Shown here one piece after another: positions 1 through 8,701 of a stretch of DNA of 64,000 nt. The DNA comes from Demequina zhanjiangensis. GTDB taxonomy: Bacteria; Actinomycetota; Actinomycetes; Actinomycetales; Demequinaceae. Position 1 is the stretch's first letter. Every line of letters starts with the position of its first letter. The position numbers and the translations under genes are program-made. The notes beneath the pieces are model-generated. The model was not told the DNA's origin. It was given only the letters and a program-made list of their open reading frames with translations, and searched no databases. Where the stretch lies: positions 62,001-126,000 of the forward strand of contig NZ_JAUHPV010000005.1 of the NCBI RefSeq assembly GCF_030418315.1, read 5' to 3'.

Positions 1-562
1 CTTCGCCGACATCGCGCGCGCCAACGTCGAGTCCTTCTTCGGAGGGCACCACCCCGCGTGGCGGCTCGAGATCGGCGACTTCGCCGACAGGATCGCCGAG
101 GTCACCGAACCTGGCACCGTGGACAGGATCATCCTCGACATGCTCGCCCCCTGGGAGAACATCGAGGCCGCGGCCGGAGCGCTCGCACCGGGCGGGGTGT
201 TCCTCGCCTACGTGGCGACCACCACGCAGCTGTCCAGGCTCGCCGAGGATCTGCGCGAGCACGGCGGCTTCACCGAGCCGCAGGCGTGGGAGACGCTCGT
301 CCGCACCTGGCATCTCGAGGGGCTCGCGGTGAGGCCCGACCACCGGATGATCGGCCACACCGGCTTCCTGCTGACCGCGCGCCGCATGGCGCCTGGCGTC
401 GAGGCTCCGCTGCGCCACCGGAGGCCCGCGAAGGGGTCGTACCCCGTCGAGGAGGAGTGGACGCCCGAGGACCTCGGTGAGCGTGCGGTGTCCGACAAGA
501 AGGTGCGGAAGGTGCGTCGAGACGCGATCAACAGCGCGCCTGCCGTGGAAGAGGAGGACTGA
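1..562 (+). CDS. trmI: tRNA (adenine-N1-)-methyltransferase TrmI, C-terminal part (5' end outside window)
   Basis: The frame is open from base 2 and gives 186 residues of a TrmI-type SAM-dependent methyltransferase, which makes m1A58 in the T-loop of tRNAs. The motif DRIILDMLAPWE (from about base 119) matches the family's catalytic-domain D-x-x-x-LDxxxPW segment, and HTGFL lies near the end of the fold. A basic and acidic tail of about 50 residues follows. The start codon lies upstream of the window. The stop TGA at 560-562 overlaps the ATG of arc by one base, so the two are probably co-transcribed. The pairing of trmI with the ARC/Mpa gene is a known actinobacterial arrangement. Confidence 0.9.
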   Translation, partial: FADIARANVESFFGGHHPAWRLEIGDFADRIAEVTEPGTVDRIILDMLAPWENIEAAAGALAPGGVFLAYVATTTQLSRLAEDLREHGGFTEPQAWETLVRTWHLEGLAVRPDHRMIGHTGFLLTARRMAPGVEAPLRHRRPAKGSYPVEEEWTPEDLGERAVSDKKVRKVRRDAINSAPAVEEED

Positions 563-1965
563 TGGTGCTGGAAGGCCAGGACCGGACCGCGGCGCTCGAG
601 CGTCGCAACGCCGAGCTTCAGCGGCTGCTCGAGCTCGCCCGCGAGCAGCTCGGGGAGATGCGCGAGAAGCTCGCGGAGGCGTCGGAGCCGCCGCAGACCT
701 TCGCCACCTTCGTGCAATGGGTCGACGGCCACGCCGACATCGTCTCGCAGGGCCGACGCATGCGTGTGGCCGTCCTCCCCGGCGCTGACCTGACCCTGGT
801 CCCAGGTGACGAGGTGCTGCTCAACGGCATGAGCGTCGTCGTCGGGAAGGCCGAGCCGGAGCGCACCGGCCAGGCGGCGATCGTCCGCGAGGTCATCGAC
901 GAGGAGAGGATCCTCGTCGTCTCCCGCGGCGAGGACGAGCGGGTCGCGGTGCTCATCGGCGGAGACGCACGCGCTCGGGTCCACGAAGGCGACACCGTCA
1001 TCATCGATCCGCGCACGGGCTTCGCCTCGGAGAAGGTCGAGCGCACCGGCGTGGAGGCGCTCCTTCTCGAGGAGGTGCCCGACGTGGACTACGCCGCGAT
1101 CGGCGGCCTCACGGGTCAGATCGAGCGCATCCGTGACGCCATCGAGCTGCCCATCGTGCACCCCGAGCTGTACCGCGAGCACCACCTGCAGCCCCCGCGG
1201 GGCATGCTCCTCTACGGTCCGCCCGGATGCGGAAAGACGCTCATCGCGAAGGCGGTCGCGCACTCCCTGGCCGACGCCGTGGGCGCTGACCGCAGCTACT
1301 TCCTCTCCGTCAAGGGACCCGAGCTGCTCAACAAGTACGTCGGCGAGACCGAGCGGTACATCCGCACGATCTTCGAGAGGGCGCGCGCCAAGGCGCACTC
1401 CGGCGCACCGGTCGTCGTGTTCTTCGATGAGATGGACGCGCTGTTCCGTGCGCGCGGCTCAGGCGTGAGCTCCGACATGGAGACGACGATCGTGCCGCAG
1501 CTCCTGACCGAGCTGGACGGCGTCGAGGCGCTCAGCAACGTCATCGTGATCGGAGCCTCCAACCGGGAGGACATGATCGACCCGGCCATCCTCCGACCCG
1601 GCCGCTTGGACGTGAAGATCTCCATCTCGCGTCCCGACCGCCGTTCGGCCGCGGACATCTTCTCCAAGTACCTCACCGACGCGCTTCCGCTCTCGCCCGC
1701 CGAGGTCCAGGCGCACGGGGGAGACGTCCACGCGACCCTGCGCGACATGATCGACTCGACCGTCGACCGCCTGTTCTCGCACGAGGACGTGGACGAGCAC
1801 GCGTCGGGCGCGATGGTCCGCAACATCGTCGACCGCGCCAAGACATCGGCCATCAAGGCCGTCATCTCGGGCGGCGAGAAGGGCATCTCCACGGCGCATC
1901 TGCAGGCCGCCGCCGACCAGGAGATCGCCGAGGCACGCGCAGTGGCCGCGAAGGAGCTCATCTGA
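562..1965 (+). CDS. arc: Proteasome-associated-type AAA ATPase ARC (Mpa family)
   Basis: 467 residues. ARC/Mpa forms a hexameric unfoldase that recognises pupylated proteins. In order: an N-terminal coiled coil (about 6-45, heptad-like LERRNAELQRLLELAREQL), an OB-fold region (about 48-190) and an AAA module with Walker A GPPGCGKT (about 220-227), Walker B VVFFDEMDA (about 285-293) and the sensor/arginine segment ILRPGRLD. It is shorter than mycobacterial Mpa (about 600 residues). The C-terminus reads AVAAKELI and has no penultimate-tyrosine docking motif of the kind that opens the 20S core. Followed after one base by dop. The fold assignment is secure; action independent of a proteasome is inferred. 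Confidence 0.95.
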   Translation: MVLEGQDRTAALERRNAELQRLLELAREQLGEMREKLAEASEPPQTFATFVQWVDGHADIVSQGRRMRVAVLPGADLTLVPGDEVLLNGMSVVVGKAEPERTGQAAIVREVIDEERILVVSRGEDERVAVLIGGDARARVHEGDTVIIDPRTGFASEKVERTGVEALLLEEVPDVDYAAIGGLTGQIERIRDAIELPIVHPELYREHHLQPPRGMLLYGPPGCGKTLIAKAVAHSLADAVGADRSYFLSVKGPELLNKYVGETERYIRTIFERARAKAHSGAPVVVFFDEMDALFRARGSGVSSDMETTIVPQLLTELDGVEALSNVIVIGASNREDMIDPAILRPGRLDVKISISRPDRRSAADIFSKYLTDALPLSPAEVQAHGGDVHATLRDMIDSTVDRLFSHEDVDEHASGAMVRNIVDRAKTSAIKAVISGGEKGISTAHLQAAADQEIAEARAVAAKELI

Positions 1966-1966
1966 C

Positions 1967-3478
1967 ATGAGGATCGTCGGACTCGAGACGGAGTACGGCA
2001 TCGCGGACCCCGACCGTCCCGGCGCCAACCCGATCCTCATGTCGTCGAGGCTCGTCAGCGCGTGCCGCGACGCGCTCGGAGGGCTCACCGCGCGCTGGGA
2101 CTACGGAGGTGAGGACCCGCTCCAGGACCAGCGAGGCATGCGCCGCGAGCGCCGCTACGCGACCGGGGACATGCTGACGGACTCGCCCGAGTACGACGAC
2201 GCCGCGCGCGGCGTCACCCTGCGTCGTCGGCGTGGATCCTGGGAGGACCCCGCCCACCTCAACGCGGTGCTGCCCAACGGCGCTCGCTTCTACGTGGACC
2301 ATGCCCACCCCGAGTACTCGGGCCCCGAGGTCCGCACGGCGAGGGACGCCGTGACCTGGGACGCCGCCGGCGATGCGATCGCGCTCAGGGCCGCACAGCG
2401 ATACGCCGAGATCGAGGACGAGCGCGTCACCCTCTACAAGAACAACGTGGACGGGAAGGGCGCCAGCTACGGCACCCACGAGAACTACCTGATCGACCGC
2501 GACGTCGACTTCGACGCGCTCGCCGCGCTCCTGATCCCGCATCTCGTCACGCGGCAGATCTACACGGGTTCCGGACGCGTCGGCCTCGGGACCCACGGTG
2601 AGACCCCCGGATTCCAGCTCTCGCAGCGTGCCGACTACATGGAGACCGAGGTCGGGCTCGAGACCACGCTGCGCCGCCCCATCGTGAACACCAGGGACGA
2701 GCCGCACGCGACCCGCAAGCGCTGGCGCCGACTCCACCTCATCATCGGTGACGCCAACTGCCTCGAGGTGCCGACGCTGCTGAAGCTCGGCACCACGTCG
2801 CTCGTGCTCGCGGCGATCGAGGCGGGGGACGAGCGCCTCGAGATGCTCGAGCTCGCCGAGCCGGTCGAGGACGTGCGCACGGTGTCGCGCGACCTGGACC
2901 TCACGGCTCGTCTGCGCCTGCGCTCAGGCGAGGACGCGACGGCGCTCGAGATCCAGCGTGCGCTGCTCGAGATCGCGCGCACCTACGCCACCGACGTCAA
3001 CGACGCGGACGTGATCGCGCGCTGGGAGGGCGTGCTCGACCGCCTGGGGCGCGACATCTTCGAGGCCGCGCGTGAGGTCGAGTGGGTCGCGAAGCTGCAG
3101 CTGCTCGGCCGGATGCGCGTCAAGAACGCGGCGCCTGACGGGACCCTGCTGTCGTGGGACGACCCGCGCCTCGCGGCCATGGACCTGCAGTGGTCCAGGC
3201 TGGGTGACGGGCTCGCGTGGCGGCTCGCCGCCGCCGGCGCGGTCGAGCGGCTCACCACTGACGACGAGGTGGCTGCCGCCGCGGCACAGGCGCCGTCGAA
3301 CACGCGCGCGCGACTCCGAGGCGCCGTCGTCGTCGCGCGAGCGGACATCGTCGACGCCGCCGGATGGTCCACCGTCGTGATCGACCGCGAGGCGCGTCAC
3401 GGCAACCTTGAGGTCATCCACCTGGACGACCCGCATGAGGCCAGCCATGCCCTCCTGGACTCCTTGATGGGTGGATAG
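1967..3478 (+). CDS. dop: Pup deamidase/depupylase Dop
   Basis: 503 residues of the carboxylate-amine-ligase-like Dop/PafA family. Dop removes Pup from substrates and deamidates Pup that ends in Gln. The nucleotide/metal-binding N-terminus IVGLETEYGIADP is present, and the conserved FYVDHAHPEYS segment places the probable catalytic Asp at residue 111. The region before it (about residues 40-95) is longer than in the paralogue PafA, as expected for the Dop-specific loop. Because the Pup of this locus already ends in Glu, deamidation should not be needed, so depupylation is the likely role (inference). Its TAG stop also forms the first three bases of a TAGACT box in front of pup. Confidence 0.95.
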   Translation: MRIVGLETEYGIADPDRPGANPILMSSRLVSACRDALGGLTARWDYGGEDPLQDQRGMRRERRYATGDMLTDSPEYDDAARGVTLRRRRGSWEDPAHLNAVLPNGARFYVDHAHPEYSGPEVRTARDAVTWDAAGDAIALRAAQRYAEIEDERVTLYKNNVDGKGASYGTHENYLIDRDVDFDALAALLIPHLVTRQIYTGSGRVGLGTHGETPGFQLSQRADYMETEVGLETTLRRPIVNTRDEPHATRKRWRRLHLIIGDANCLEVPTLLKLGTTSLVLAAIEAGDERLEMLELAEPVEDVRTVSRDLDLTARLRLRSGEDATALEIQRALLEIARTYATDVNDADVIARWEGVLDRLGRDIFEAAREVEWVAKLQLLGRMRVKNAAPDGTLLSWDDPRLAAMDLQWSRLGDGLAWRLAAAGAVERLTTDDEVAAAAAQAPSNTRARLRGAVVVARADIVDAAGWSTVVIDREARHGNLEVIHLDDPHEASHALLDSLMGG

Positions 3479-3481
3479 ACT
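3476..3481 (+). promoter_or_regulatory. Probable -10 box (TAGACT) for leaderless pup transcription
   Basis: TAGACT ends six bases before the pup ATG, so transcription would start at or next to the start codon. The first three bases are the dop stop codon. No convincing -35 is visible; CTGGAC at 3455-3460 lies 15 bases upstream. Inferred from spacing only. Confidence 0.5.
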
Positions 3482-3487
3482 GGCACC

Positions 3488-3667
3488 ATGCCTCAGGTCA
3501 ACGCTTCCGGTCAGCCCTACGAGGACGACGCTCCCGAGCCCGCACCGGCACCCGCCCAGCAGGCGTCCACGGACGCTCTCGACGACCTCCTCGACGAGAT
3601 CGACGGGTCGCTGCAGGTGAACGCCGAGCAGTTCGTGCGCTCGTTCGTGCAGAAGGGCGGCGAGTAG
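3488..3667 (+). CDS. pup: Prokaryotic ubiquitin-like protein Pup (C-terminal GGE form)
   Basis: 59 residues, acidic and disordered-looking. After a Pro/Ala-rich N-terminus comes the conserved C-terminal half, with [12 protein letters not shown] (28-39) and [15 protein letters not shown] (45-59), which in known Pups binds the ARC coiled coil and enters PafA. The last residue is Glu rather than Gln, so the protein can be ligated to lysines without deamidation by Dop. The gene sits between dop and pafA. In proteasome-bearing actinobacteria prcB and prcA usually follow pup; here pafA begins 39 bases later. No Shine-Dalgarno is evident before the ATG, which fits leaderless expression. Confidence 0.97.
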   Translation: MPQVNASGQPYEDDAPEPAPAPAQQASTDALDDLLDEIDGSLQVNAEQFVRSFVQKGGE

Positions 3668-3706
3668 GCCGGCCCCGGGCCGCGCCTGTTCGCCCGCCCG
3701 CTCGCG

Positions 3707-5113
3707 ATGCAGATCGCCGAGGTCCCCCCGCCGCTCGAGGTTGAACCCTCCCGTCGCATCTTCGGACTCGAGACCGAGTTCGGCCTGCACGTCGTCGCCC
3801 CAGGCTCACGGCCCATCACGCCGGAGGAGGTCGCGGGCCACCTGTTCCACTCCGTCGTGCAGTGGGGCCGCTCCTCCAACGTCTTCCTCACCAACGGCTC
3901 GCGTCTGTACATCGACGTGGGAGCGCACCCCGAGTACGCGACCGCCGAATGCGACACGATCGAGGACCTGATCGCGCTGGACAAGGCCGGCGAGCGCATC
4001 GTCCAGGACCTTGTCGCCGAGGGGGAGCAGCGGCTGCGCGAAGCGGGTGTCGACGGCCAGATCCACCTCTACAAGAACAACACGGACTCGGCGGGCAACA
4101 GCTACGGCTGCCACGAGAACTACCTGCTGCGTCGGCGCGCCGACTTCGCGGGCTTCGGCCGCCAGCTGCTGCCCTTCCTCGTGACACGGCAGATCGTCAC
4201 AGGCGCGGGCTGCATCACGCGCACGCCCGAAGGAGCGCACTACAGCTTCTCGCCGCGCGCCGACCACATGTGGGAGGGCATGAGCTCTGCGACCACGCGG
4301 TCGCGTCCCATGATCAACACGCGCGACGAACCCCACGCGAACGCGGAGCTGTACCGCCGCATGCACGTCATCGTGGGCGACTCGACGATGGCGCAGCCCA
4401 CCACGCTCCTGAAGGTCGGCTCGACCGATCTGGTCCTGAGGCTGCTCGAAGCTCGCGTCCTCATGCCCGATCTGACGCTCGCCAAGGAGATGCAGGCGAT
4501 CCGTGACGTCGCTCACGACCTCACGGGGCAGGCCACGGTCGAGCTGGCCGACGGGTCGCGCATGACCGCCGTGCAGGTGCAGCAGGCCTTCCTCGACGCC
4601 GTGAAGTCCCACGTGGGCGACGTGATCGAGCGCACCGACGAGGTCGACAGCATCCTCGATCTGTGGCAGCGCGGCATCGACGCGGTGCGGACGCAGGACT
4701 TCTCCTCGATCGACACCGAGCTCGACTGGGCGATCAAGCACAAGCTGCTCATGCGCTACCAGGACAAGCTTCAGTGCGAGCTCGATGATCCGCGACTCGC
4801 TCGGCTCGAGCTCGCGTATCACGACGTCTCACCGGAGAGAGGTCTCGCGAACCGCATGGAGGCGCAGGGCCTCATCCGCACCCTCGTGTCCGAGGAGGCC
4901 ATCACCCGAGCGAAGACCACCGCTCCGGAGACGACCCGCGCACATCTGCGTGGGCGCTTCGTGCGGGAGGCGCTCGCCTCTGGGCGCGACTTCACGGTCG
5001 ACTGGGTGCATCTGAAGTTCACGGGGCAGGAGAGCCGCACCGTGCTGCTCAAGGACCCCTTCAGGTATGAGGACGAGCGCGTCGACATGCTTCTGGGCAC
5101 GCTCTCACAGTGA
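3707..5113 (+). CDS. pafA: Pup-protein ligase PafA
   Basis: 468 residues. PafA uses ATP to join the C-terminal Glu of Pup to lysine side chains. The family N-terminal motif RIFGLETEFG starts at residue 17, with the ATP/Mg glutamate at about E22. LYIDVGAHPEYA gives the likely catalytic Asp at residue 70. KNNTDSAGNSYGCHENYL, TTRSRPMINTRDEPHA and DWVHLKFTGQ are further family blocks. The first 13 residues extend beyond the mycobacterial protein. No in-frame start lies nearer the motif, so ATG 3707 is used although its Shine-Dalgarno is poor. Translation may depend on coupling to pup, 39 bases upstream. Confidence 0.95.
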   Translation: MQIAEVPPPLEVEPSRRIFGLETEFGLHVVAPGSRPITPEEVAGHLFHSVVQWGRSSNVFLTNGSRLYIDVGAHPEYATAECDTIEDLIALDKAGERIVQDLVAEGEQRLREAGVDGQIHLYKNNTDSAGNSYGCHENYLLRRRADFAGFGRQLLPFLVTRQIVTGAGCITRTPEGAHYSFSPRADHMWEGMSSATTRSRPMINTRDEPHANAELYRRMHVIVGDSTMAQPTTLLKVGSTDLVLRLLEARVLMPDLTLAKEMQAIRDVAHDLTGQATVELADGSRMTAVQVQQAFLDAVKSHVGDVIERTDEVDSILDLWQRGIDAVRTQDFSSIDTELDWAIKHKLLMRYQDKLQCELDDPRLARLELAYHDVSPERGLANRMEAQGLIRTLVSEEAITRAKTTAPETTRAHLRGRFVREALASGRDFTVDWVHLKFTGQESRTVLLKDPFRYEDERVDMLLGTLSQ

Positions 5114-5124
5114 CGCGCGACGCG

Positions 5125-5130
5125 TACACT
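5125..5130 (+). promoter_or_regulatory. Possible -10 box (TACACT) for the FKBP-like lipoprotein gene
   Basis: TACACT lies 36 bases before the ATG and leaves room for a short leader carrying the AGGAG site at 5156-5160. No good -35 match was seen. Confidence 0.35.
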
Positions 5131-5166
5131 TGTCAGGCTGTCCAGAGACCTTTTCAGGAGTGAACC

Positions 5167-6054
5167 ATGCGTCGCCTCGTCGCCCTCGCGCTCGCCGCGG
5201 GGCTGGCCCTCACCGGCTGCGTGAGCGGACCCCCTGACGCATCGGCGTCCGTGTCGCCCAGCGGCGACATCTCCACGATCACCGTCGGCATCGACGATTC
5301 CGGCACTCCCACCTTGGACTTCGAGCGGGGTCTGAACTGGGAGACGACGCAGACGGAGGTCATGCTCGAGGGCGACGGCGAGCGTCTTCAGGACGGCCAG
5401 CCGCTGCTGCTCGACATGTACGGAGAGTCGCTCGAGGACGGGTCAAGGGTCACGAACTCGTACCAAGGTCTGGCACGCTCCTTCCTGCTCGCGCCCGAGC
5501 TGCTCGGGGAGGACCTCTACGAGGCGCTTCTCGATGTCCGCGTCGGCACTCGCGTGCTCCACGTCTCGCCGGCCCCGGAGGACAACCCCGACTCGGAACC
5601 TCCGATCGTGCTCGTGATCGACGTGCTCCCGATGCATGCCGTCGGCGCCGAGGCGGAGCCCCGCGAGGACTTCCCGACCGTCCGCCGGGCCGCCGATGGT
5701 GCACCCACGGTCACCATCCCCGAGGACCTCGAGCCGCCCGCCGACGTCCAGGTGGCCACCCTCGTGCAGGGCACCGGCCAGCAGGTCCGCGAAGGCGACC
5801 TCGTCCTCGTCAACTACACGATGCTGTCCTGGGACGGCACCGAGCTCGACTCGTCCTGGCCCGAGGAGATCGCCCCGCTCACCGTCGAGGTCGGCTCAGG
5901 CGAGTCGATCGAGGCCATCGAGGTCGGGCTGCTCGACCAGACCCTCGGCTCGCAGATCGTGATCCTCTCGCCCGCGACCTCCGCGTATCCCGACCAGGGG
6001 CCCGTGGTGCTCGTGGTCGACATCCTTGACGTCTTCTCTCCGGAGGTCTCCTGA
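5167..6054 (+). CDS. Lipoprotein with two FKBP-like domains
   Basis: 295 residues. The N-terminus [18 protein letters not shown] is a lipoprotein signal with lipobox LTGC (Cys18), so the protein should be anchored outside the membrane. Residues about 60-165 and 185-295 look like two copies of an FKBP-type peptidyl-prolyl isomerase fold. Each opens with G-[DT]-G-x(5)-[DE]-G-x(2)-[LV]-L and a DG turn, and each ends with [10 protein letters not shown] or [10 protein letters not shown]. The central Trp and AYG loop of active FKBPs are not evident, so catalysis is doubtful. An FKBP gene beside pafA is a common actinobacterial arrangement. Strong AGGAG site; TGA overlaps the hisF ATG by one base. 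Confidence 0.8.
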   Translation: MRRLVALALAAGLALTGCVSGPPDASASVSPSGDISTITVGIDDSGTPTLDFERGLNWETTQTEVMLEGDGERLQDGQPLLLDMYGESLEDGSRVTNSYQGLARSFLLAPELLGEDLYEALLDVRVGTRVLHVSPAPEDNPDSEPPIVLVIDVLPMHAVGAEAEPREDFPTVRRAADGAPTVTIPEDLEPPADVQVATLVQGTGQQVREGDLVLVNYTMLSWDGTELDSSWPEEIAPLTVEVGSGESIEAIEVGLLDQTLGSQIVILSPATSAYPDQGPVVLVVDILDVFSPEVS

Positions 6055-6824
6055 TGCCTGTCGCCGTGCGCGTGATCCCTTGCCTCGACGTCGACGCTGG
6101 ACGCGTCGTCAAAGGCGTCAACTTCGAGAACCTTCGTGATGCGGGCGACCCGGTCGAGCTCGCGGAGCTGTACGGCGCGGGAGGCGCCGACGAGCTGACG
6201 TTCCTGGACGTCACCGCGTCGTCCGGGAACCGTGAGACCACCTACGACGTGGTGCGCCGCACCGCGGAGCAGGTCTTCGTGCCGCTGACCGTCGGTGGCG
6301 GCGTGCGCGCCCCCGAGGACGTCGACAGGCTGCTGCGGGCGGGCGCGGACAAGGTCGGGGTCAACACCGCGGCGATCGCGCGTCCCGAGCTCATCACCGA
6401 GATCTCGCACCGCTTCGGCAACCAGGTGCTGGTCCTCTCGGCCGACGCCCGACGCTGCCAGGACGGTGCAGAGACCCCTTCCGGCTTCGAGGTCACGACG
6501 CACGGGGGCCGCCGCGGCACCGGTATCGACGCGATCGAGTGGATCCGACGCGCGGAGGAGCTCGGCGCGGGCGAGATCCTGCTCAACTCGATGGACGCCG
6601 ACGGCACCACCGACGGCTTCGACCTGGAGATGATCCGGGAGGCACGCGCAGCGGTGTCGATCCCGCTGATCGCCTCGGGCGGCGCCGGCACGCCCGATCA
6701 CTTCGTGGACGCCGCTCGGGCGGGCGCCGACGCCGTCCTCGCCGCAAGCGTCTTCCACTTCGGCACCCTGTCGATCGCGCAGGTGAAGGACCACATGCGC
6801 GCGGCCGGCATCGAGGTGCGGTAG
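6054..6824 (+). CDS. hisF: Imidazole glycerol phosphate synthase cyclase subunit HisF
   Basis: 256 residues, full length for HisF. With HisH (not in this window) it turns PRFAR plus ammonia into IGP and AICAR in histidine synthesis. It is a TIM barrel with the two half-barrel phosphate loops. The catalytic aspartates are D12 ([14 protein letters not shown]) and D131 (VLSADARR); LTVGGGVR and [12 protein letters not shown] are the phosphate-binding motifs. It leads a run hisF - exporter pair - hisI - trpE. The TAG stop shares its last base with the GTG of the next gene. Confidence 0.97.
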   Translation: MPVAVRVIPCLDVDAGRVVKGVNFENLRDAGDPVELAELYGAGGADELTFLDVTASSGNRETTYDVVRRTAEQVFVPLTVGGGVRAPEDVDRLLRAGADKVGVNTAAIARPELITEISHRFGNQVLVLSADARRCQDGAETPSGFEVTTHGGRRGTGIDAIEWIRRAEELGAGEILLNSMDADGTTDGFDLEMIREARAAVSIPLIASGGAGTPDHFVDAARAGADAVLAASVFHFGTLSIAQVKDHMRAAGIEVR

Positions 6825-8701
6825 TGCACGGACCAGCCAAGCCGGGGGAGTACGCGCTCAGCGGCTCCTTCGCACGTCAGTCCGTCCAGCTGCTGTGGCA
6901 CGGCATCCGCCAGGCGCCTGGTTTCTTCCTCGCGGGCATCGGAGCAGCCGCCCTGTTCTCGGTGATGACGATCGCGTTCGGCACGCTGCTCGGAGACATC
7001 ACGGACTCCGTGGTGATCCCTGGTGTCGCAGGCGACCCGCTGGGTGGCCGCTGGGGTGAGATGACCGACGACCCCATGACGGCCATCCTGTACGCGGGCG
7101 GGACCTTCGTCGGCATCGGCATCGTGATCGCGCTCGCACAGGCGTTCCGTCAGGCGATGACCCAGGCGGGCGTCGCGCGCGTCGGCGGCCGTCATCGCGA
7201 GGTCGTCGCGGAGTCGCTCTCGCGGCTTCCGATGGGGTGGCACCGCACCCAGTCCTCGGGACGCATCCTTTCCGCGATCTCGTCCGATGCGGAGACCGCG
7301 ACGGGCCCCCTGCATCCTCTGTCGTTCACGGTCGGCTCGGTCGTCATGATGGTCGCCGCGGGCGTGTCGATGTGGCGCTCCGACCCCTGGCTCGCAGTGA
7401 CGGGCCTCGCGGTCGTGCCGCTCATCCTCGGGGTGAACCTCCTGTTCGAACGCGTGGTCACCCCGTTGTGGATGAAGGGGCAGACGCTCCGCGCCGACGT
7501 CTCGAACATCGCGCACGAGAGCTTCGATGGCGGCACCGTCGTCAAGGCGCTCGGTGTCGAGGAGCGAGAGGGGCGCAGGTTCGCCGTGGCCGCTCGCTCG
7601 CTTGCCAAGGCGGACATCCGCGTGGGGCGGGTCAAGGCCTGGTTCGAGCCGCTCATGGACCTCATGGCGCCGCTCGGCGCGATCGCGCTCGCCGTGGTGG
7701 GCACGGCACGCGCGGCAGGCGGACACGTCTCCGTGGGAGACGTCGTCGCAGCCATGTACTTCGTGACGCTGCTCGCGATCCCGATCCGAGGGCTCGGCTG
7801 GATCCTGGGACAGATGCCTCAGGCCCTCGTGTCCTTCCGTCGCGTGGGAGAGATCACCGAGGCGGCCCGCGAGATCGACGAACCCGGGCACATCGAGATC
7901 GAGGGGTCGGGTGCGGGTACCGTGAGCTTCCTCGGCGCCTCGATCGCCGCCGACGACGGGCACGACGAGCTGACGGTCCTCGTGGAGGGGGCCTCTATCG
8001 AGCTGCGGGCCGGCACCGTGACCGCACTCGTCGGTCCGACCGGCTCGGGCAAGTCCACGATCGCGATGGCCGCCTCCCGGCTGACCTTGCCTGCCTCGGG
8101 ACAGATCCTCCTGGACGGGGTGCCGCTCCAGGACGTCAAGGACCTCGGATCGCACGTCGCGCTCGTGCCGCAGACCGCCTTCGTGTTCGCGGGAACTGTC
8201 AGGGAGAACGTGACGCTCGGCGCCGACATCGACGACGCCGCAGTCTGGGAGGCGCTGCGCCGCGCCTCCGTCCACCACGTGGTGCGGGGGCTCGTAGAGG
8301 CGGGCAAGGACCCGCTCGACGCCGTGCTCGACGAGCGCGGATCGAACCTCTCGGGCGGCCAGCGCCAGCGCGTCGCGCTCGCCAGGGCGCTGGTGCGTCG
8401 GCCCCGTGTGCTGATCCTCGACGACGCCACCTCCGCAGTGGACCCCGTCGTCGAACGCGAGATCCTCACCGGGCTGTCCGCCTCGGACGACTCTCCGACG
8501 GTCCTGCTCGTGGCCTACCGCCTCGCCTCGATCATGCTCGCCGACAGCGTCGTGCACGTCGACTCGGGTCGAGTCGTGGACGCCGGTTCCCACGAGGAGC
8601 TGTTCTCTCGTGACGAGGGCTACAAGGACATCGTGCTCGCGTATGAGCGGGATGCGGCGCGAGCTGCCGACGCGGTGGAGAAGGAGGGCGACGTCCAGTG
8701 A
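6824..8701 (+). CDS. ABC exporter half-transporter with degenerate ATP site (subunit A)
   Basis: 625 residues, read from the GTG at 6824 that overlaps the hisF stop. An open frame runs further upstream inside hisF but codes for nothing recognisable. A type IV exporter membrane domain with about six helices (about 25-330) is followed by a nucleotide-binding domain: Walker A GPTGSGKS (404-411), signature LSGGQ (509-513) and Walker B LILDD. The catalytic Glu is replaced by Asp534 and the switch His by Tyr565 (VAYRLAS). These are marks of the non-catalytic half of a heterodimeric exporter. Paired with the next gene through a 4-base GTGA overlap. Substrate unknown. Confidence 0.9.
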   Translation: MHGPAKPGEYALSGSFARQSVQLLWHGIRQAPGFFLAGIGAAALFSVMTIAFGTLLGDITDSVVIPGVAGDPLGGRWGEMTDDPMTAILYAGGTFVGIGIVIALAQAFRQAMTQAGVARVGGRHREVVAESLSRLPMGWHRTQSSGRILSAISSDAETATGPLHPLSFTVGSVVMMVAAGVSMWRSDPWLAVTGLAVVPLILGVNLLFERVVTPLWMKGQTLRADVSNIAHESFDGGTVVKALGVEEREGRRFAVAARSLAKADIRVGRVKAWFEPLMDLMAPLGAIALAVVGTARAAGGHVSVGDVVAAMYFVTLLAIPIRGLGWILGQMPQALVSFRRVGEITEAAREIDEPGHIEIEGSGAGTVSFLGASIAADDGHDELTVLVEGASIELRAGTVTALVGPTGSGKSTIAMAASRLTLPASGQILLDGVPLQDVKDLGSHVALVPQTAFVFAGTVRENVTLGADIDDAAVWEALRRASVHHVVRGLVEAGKDPLDAVLDERGSNLSGGQRQRVALARALVRRPRVLILDDATSAVDPVVEREILTGLSASDDSPTVLLVAYRLASIMLADSVVHVDSGRVVDAGSHEELFSRDEGYKDIVLAYERDAARAADAVEKEGDVQ

